Assembly: GCA_003116975.1 (NCBI GenBank)
Contig: BGKB01000313.1
Location: 1 to 21,956 of the forward strand
DNA length: 21,956 bases
Source of the DNA: Aurantiochytrium sp. KH105
Lineage: Eukaryota > Sar > Bigyra > Thraustochytrida > Thraustochytriidae
Direction of reading: 5' to 3'
Each line of letters begins with the position of its first letter. The stretch's first letter is position 1. A program made the translations under genes and the position numbers. Under the pieces are notes generated by a model. It saw nothing but the letters and a program-made list of their open reading frames with translations. It did no database searches and was not told the origin of the DNA. Positions 18,524 to 21,956 of this stretch are shown here, piece after piece.

Positions 18524-21500
18524 ATGGAGGGTACTGGAGCAGGGCGACCACCACCGTCGCCACGTAGTGCGACCACGCTGTACTCGAGAACCGAGAGCTC
18601 GAGCGAGCCAATATGCGTGGGCACAGAAATTGGCCGACGTAGCAGTCAAAGCGTACGTGGGAGCGACCTTCGCGAGCGCCAGGATGCCATTCGACTACTC
18701 GCCGACACAGAAAAGAAACTTGAGACGCTCTTGCATGACTTTCGCGAACGCAGCAAACCCTTTGCCCGACGCAAAAAGACAACCGCGGTCAGTGGTGACT
18801 TGCCTGATCTTCGGGGCGCCAACATGAGTCTCCCCACCTCGCATATCCTCGCGCTCATACGCAAACAATCAGGAGATGGCCTCAGCGAGGAGGACCTTAA
18901 GCAGAGTCACGAGCTCTTGTACGCTGGCAAAGCGCACGACCTAAACAAGTGTAAGCGCATCCTTGAAAGAAAAGATGTGACGCTCGATACCAATCAGCAC
19001 GATGAAGACGAGAACACCTGTCTCATGCACCTCCTTTTCCCCCTGACCGAGGATACGGACAGACCGACCTTTCAATATAGCCAAAACGATTGGGATCTCT
19101 TGCTCGAGGTCATCTCACTGCTTGTCAAGCACGGCGCAAACGTGAATAAGATTAATCGTATTGGACAGTCGGCACTCTGGGTCGCGTGCAATGAAAACGA
19201 GATCGAGATCATTAAAAGCATGATTGACGCCATTCGGCCCATTCAAGAGCTCCCCGACAACGTACGCTCCCAAGAAGTGCATCGCTTTGTGCAAGAAATG
19301 ATTCTGCGGTATCCGAACCCCAATCAGTTCTACGAGATTAACAGCACGAGCAATCACACGCACGACGGAACGGGCTCCCTCTGGCATCTCGCATTCGTCA
19401 AGGACAGCGTCGAGATTCTGCATGAGCTTCTCGAGGCCCAAGTCAAACTCCAGGTCCAGTGGCAATATTTTGTGGATTGCACCGAGACGAAACTCTCTCG
19501 CGCCGCCGAAAAACTCGATAAAAATATGATTCTGACGCTGACCAAGTGGCACGCGCCAAGAAATCTATCGTGGAGCTCCCATCCGGTGCATGCCGCAATT
19601 GTGAATGCGCAGAACGAGCCCGACAGGAGCTTTGATGGATCTCCCGTCCACGCAGCGCTTCGGCTCGCGCAAAACGAGGCAGAAGCAAAACGATACATTG
19701 AAGCCATGCTCGACGAGCAGCCCATGGACGAAGAGAAAAAAGACTTTCTGACCCTCTTTGACCCCAATGCTGTCGACGCAGATGGTTACACCACGCTTCA
19801 CCTTGCGTGCAGGCGCGGCTTTGACAACTGCATCAGTACCTTGCTCACCTACAGGCTCTTTTATGGCCGTCAATCAGAGAAGACCTCGTATCAGAGTGTC
19901 AACTTGAACCTCAAAGGCGGACCCAAAGACTACACGGCGCTCATGTGGGCGGTGAAAAATGGCCACACTGCCACTGTAAGGGAACTCTTTGAGCAAAACA
20001 ACCTTGGCGACCTCCAGCATGACCTAGCTCTGCGCGAAACCAGTATGCGGCAAACCGCCCTTCACTTGGCGTGCGCACAGCCCAAAGAGCTTGACGAGGT
20101 CGTTGCCATCTTGTGTAAAAGCAAGGCTGCTGTGAATCTCAAGGACAACGAAGGCTTTTCGCCTTTGCACCTTGCCGCCATGCACGGTCACGTGATGATT
20201 GTCAAGTGTCTGCTCAACTACAACGCCAACGCAGCAGCCCGAACAAAGACAGGCAAGGAGACAACGCTGCACATTGCCGCTGCGTACGGTCACATTAATA
20301 TCACGAGCATTCTTATTCGCAAGGGAGGTGCCGAGGTGGGCGCCGAGAACAAAGATGGCCGCACAGCCCTGCATTATGCCTTCACACGACACAGCTACTT
20401 GCATCGTGTTGTGGAACAAATTATCGCCGCCAACGAGGAAAAGCTTCGCAGCGATCCAGACACAAGCGAGACCGTGCAGCTCTTTCTCGACGTGATCAAG
20501 CGTCGAAACGACGTGTCGAGACCCAAAAAGCTCCGTCTTCACGCGCGAGCGGGAAGGAATGCAAGCAAGATCTCTCCAGAGTCCAGGAACGAGCCTCTCT
20601 TCACCTTTGATCGTCATCGTGACTCTCCGCAGCATCGCTTATACCGCGACAGCGGGGCGCGCTCCCTGGCACAGAGCGAGCGTCTCGAGGACCTGGAAAA
20701 TTTGTTCCTGGAAATCAATAACCAGAACATGCTCATCAAACTCTTGCTCGAGGCCGGTGGCGACCTCGACCACGAGGACAACGAGGGCGACCCGGCCTTT
20801 ATGACGAATGCACGTTTCGATTGGTTCGATCTGCACGAGGACGAAATGACCGACATCTTTGACCGGCCCAACGAGATCGGCTACGATTCAGAAATTTTCA
20901 TGGACAAACGCACCCAGTTTGCCGTGCGCACCGTCTGGATTGCAACCGGTATGCGGACCAAGACGGTGCAGTCGCTGTGCTCGTGGATGATTTTTCTCGG
21001 TCTGCTGACGATGCTCGCCATTCAGTACAGCGGCCGAAACAGCTACGAGGCGTTTTCCATGCAGGCGGGCATAATTGATCGCGTCGCCGCCGACGAATGG
21101 GACGAGGTCGACCTCAAGGGCCTCGCCGAAGTCGGTAACCTCGACGACTGGCGTCTGTACCTCAACAACGTGGTCCTCGAGGCGCTTTGGGAGTCCGACC
21201 AGGCATACGTGGACGACCAAGGTATCGCGCGCAATGTCGGCAGCAACGGGGCGCTACTCAATGGGCAGTTGGGTCTCTTGGGTCGCCCGCGATATCGTCA
21301 GCTGCGCACGCGACCGTCCTCGTGCTCGTCTTCGACGCCTTCCATCATCGCCCAGACGGATGAGACGTGTTTCCAGCCGTACACACGTGGGACCTACAGG
21401 CCTGCGAGCAGCGAAGTCGAGGACCGAACACCATTCACCTGCGCTCTGAGCAATGGAACAGACCTCTTGCTGACATGGGAGGAAAATCCGGCCTTTCCCG

Positions 21501-21956
21501 TCTTTGGGAGTTTTGGGTTCTACGGGCCTGGGGGCTTTAGCGTCACCTTGCCAAGGAACCGTACCGAAGCTGAGGCTCTCTTGCAAGATCTCAATGAATG
21601 CAACTTTGTCTCGCTCAACACGCGCTTTGCGGTGATTGAGTTTACGCTCTATTCGCGGTCCGAAGGTCTCTTTACGCACGGCCGAGTCTTTCTGGAAATG
21701 ACTGCCGCAGGCGGCATCTTTTCCGGGCAGCGCTGGGAGACACGCAAGCTCGTGAGCTACACCTCAGATCGAGACATGCGCAATATATGGATCGAGGTCG
21801 CGCTCGTCATTTACCTCATTCGCTACTTTACGTTTGAGATCCGCTCCATGTTCGACCGCTGGGGGGCTAATCACAAGGACCACGCGCCCAAGTTCTGGCG
21901 CCCGCTCCTCATGGACACGGACAAGGCCATTGCGTTCTTTTTGGAAAACCAAAAAA
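18524..21956 (+). CDS. Ankyrin-repeat polycystin (PKD2-like) channel, 3' partial
   Basis: A single open frame of 1,144 codons runs from ATG 18524 (MEGTGAGRPPPSPRS) off the right edge with no stop. The N-terminus is Ser/Arg-rich, with a short helix ~50-75. Ankyrin repeats: one at ~193-225 (LVKHGANVNKINRIGQSALW) and a clear block at ~418-640 (ADGYTTLHLACRRG, DYTALMWAVKNGH, GFSPLHLAAMHGHV, TTLHIAAAYGH, GRTALHYAF). After a linker, a membrane segment at ~817-836 (LCSWMIFLGLLTMLAIQYS) is followed by a polycystin extracellular domain at ~840-1080 with hallmark pieces LGRPRYRQLR, FGFYGPGGFSVTLPRN, FTLYSRSEGLFTHGRVFLE and a WRLYLNNVVLEALW-like start. A second membrane segment begins near 1090. The remaining channel segments and pore must lie beyond the window. 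By family this is a TRPP-type cation channel subunit. Ankyrin repeats are typical of TRPA/TRPC/TRPN rather than TRPP. No intron seen. Confidence 0.9.
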   Translation, partial: MEGTGAGRPPPSPRSATTLYSRTESSSEPICVGTEIGRRSSQSVRGSDLRERQDAIRLLADTEKKLETLLHDFRERSKPFARRKKTTAVSGDLPDLRGANMSLPTSHILALIRKQSGDGLSEEDLKQSHELLYAGKAHDLNKCKRILERKDVTLDTNQHDEDENTCLMHLLFPLTEDTDRPTFQYSQNDWDLLLEVISLLVKHGANVNKINRIGQSALWVACNENEIEIIKSMIDAIRPIQELPDNVRSQEVHRFVQEMILRYPNPNQFYEINSTSNHTHDGTGSLWHLAFVKDSVEILHELLEAQVKLQVQWQYFVDCTETKLSRAAEKLDKNMILTLTKWHAPRNLSWSSHPVHAAIVNAQNEPDRSFDGSPVHAALRLAQNEAEAKRYIEAMLDEQPMDEEKKDFLTLFDPNAVDADGYTTLHLACRRGFDNCISTLLTYRLFYGRQSEKTSYQSVNLNLKGGPKDYTALMWAVKNGHTATVRELFEQNNLGDLQHDLALRETSMRQTALHLACAQPKELDEVVAILCKSKAAVNLKDNEGFSPLHLAAMHGHVMIVKCLLNYNANAAARTKTGKETTLHIAAAYGHINITSILIRKGGAEVGAENKDGRTALHYAFTRHSYLHRVVEQIIAANEEKLRSDPDTSETVQLFLDVIKRRNDVSRPKKLRLHARAGRNASKISPESRNEPLFTFDRHRDSPQHRLYRDSGARSLAQSERLEDLENLFLEINNQNMLIKLLLEAGGDLDHEDNEGDPAFMTNARFDWFDLHEDEMTDIFDRPNEIGYDSEIFMDKRTQFAVRTVWIATGMRTKTVQSLCSWMIFLGLLTMLAIQYSGRNSYEAFSMQAGIIDRVAADEWDEVDLKGLAEVGNLDDWRLYLNNVVLEALWESDQAYVDDQGIARNVGSNGALLNGQLGLLGRPRYRQLRTRPSSCSSSTPSIIAQTDETCFQPYTRGTYRPASSEVEDRTPFTCALSNGTDLLLTWEENPAFPVFGSFGFYGPGGFSVTLPRNRTEAEALLQDLNECNFVSLNTRFAVIEFTLYSRSEGLFTHGRVFLEMTAAGGIFSGQRWETRKLVSYTSDRDMRNIWIEVALVIYLIRYFTFEIRSMFDRWGANHKDHAPKFWRPLLMDTDKAIAFFLENQK

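Overview
This window looks like nuclear DNA of a GC-rich, intron-poor eukaryotic protist. The proteins are eukaryotic: a protein kinase with RING-type zinc modules, an EH/PX sorting nexin, a polycystin channel with ankyrin repeats, and a G8-domain type I membrane protein. GT-AG introns are visible in the first gene, the 5S rRNA genes are of eukaryotic type, and there are long micro- and minisatellites. A stramenopile such as a labyrinthulomycete (thraustochytrid) is a reasonable guess, but that is inference; nothing here fixes the lineage.

Layout, left to right. (1) Positions 1-3719 hold the 3' part of a large multidomain gene that begins before the window. Three short introns separate 84-nt exons, each encoding one 28-residue leucine-rich repeat. 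A long final exon (575-3719) carries an ankyrin repeat, a SAM-like segment, coiled coil, a protein kinase domain and two RBR-like zinc modules. The ATG at 654 is internal. (2) Positions 3720-5588 hold no gene I can support. (3) Positions 5589-7066 are a decayed relic: an ankyrin segment with two in-frame stops, a CAG tract, then a frameshifted copy of the zinc-module end of gene 1. The relic contains a perfect 309-nt-period tandem duplication with a single N at its junction. (4) A 5S rRNA gene lies at 7272-7389, and a second, almost identical copy at 12667-12784. Each has a TATA-like element about 25-30 nt upstream and a T-run terminator. (5) Between them is a 1,099-residue G8-domain/beta-helix type I membrane protein (8831-12130), preceded by a 13-bp minisatellite. 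(6) A DUF389 multi-pass membrane protein occupies 13293-15098. (7) An EH-PX sorting-nexin-like protein occupies 15623-17776. (8) A 26-nt alternating purine/pyrimidine tract and about 126 nt of pure ACAG repeat lie just upstream of the last gene, an ankyrin-repeat polycystin channel. Its open frame runs from 18524 off the right edge.

All five convincing protein genes and both 5S genes are on the + strand, and four of the five protein genes are single-exon as far as visible. They do not form an obvious pathway. Two themes recur: membrane signalling and trafficking (G8 receptor-like protein, DUF389 protein, EH-PX sorting nexin, polycystin channel), and ankyrin/LRR/kinase/RING domain shuffling with a local pseudogene duplicate. 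The most interesting items are the LRR-ankyrin-kinase-RBR fusion with its duplicated exon-intron units, the ankyrin-polycystin fusion, the EH-PX sorting nexin, and the dispersed 5S genes with upstream TATA elements.
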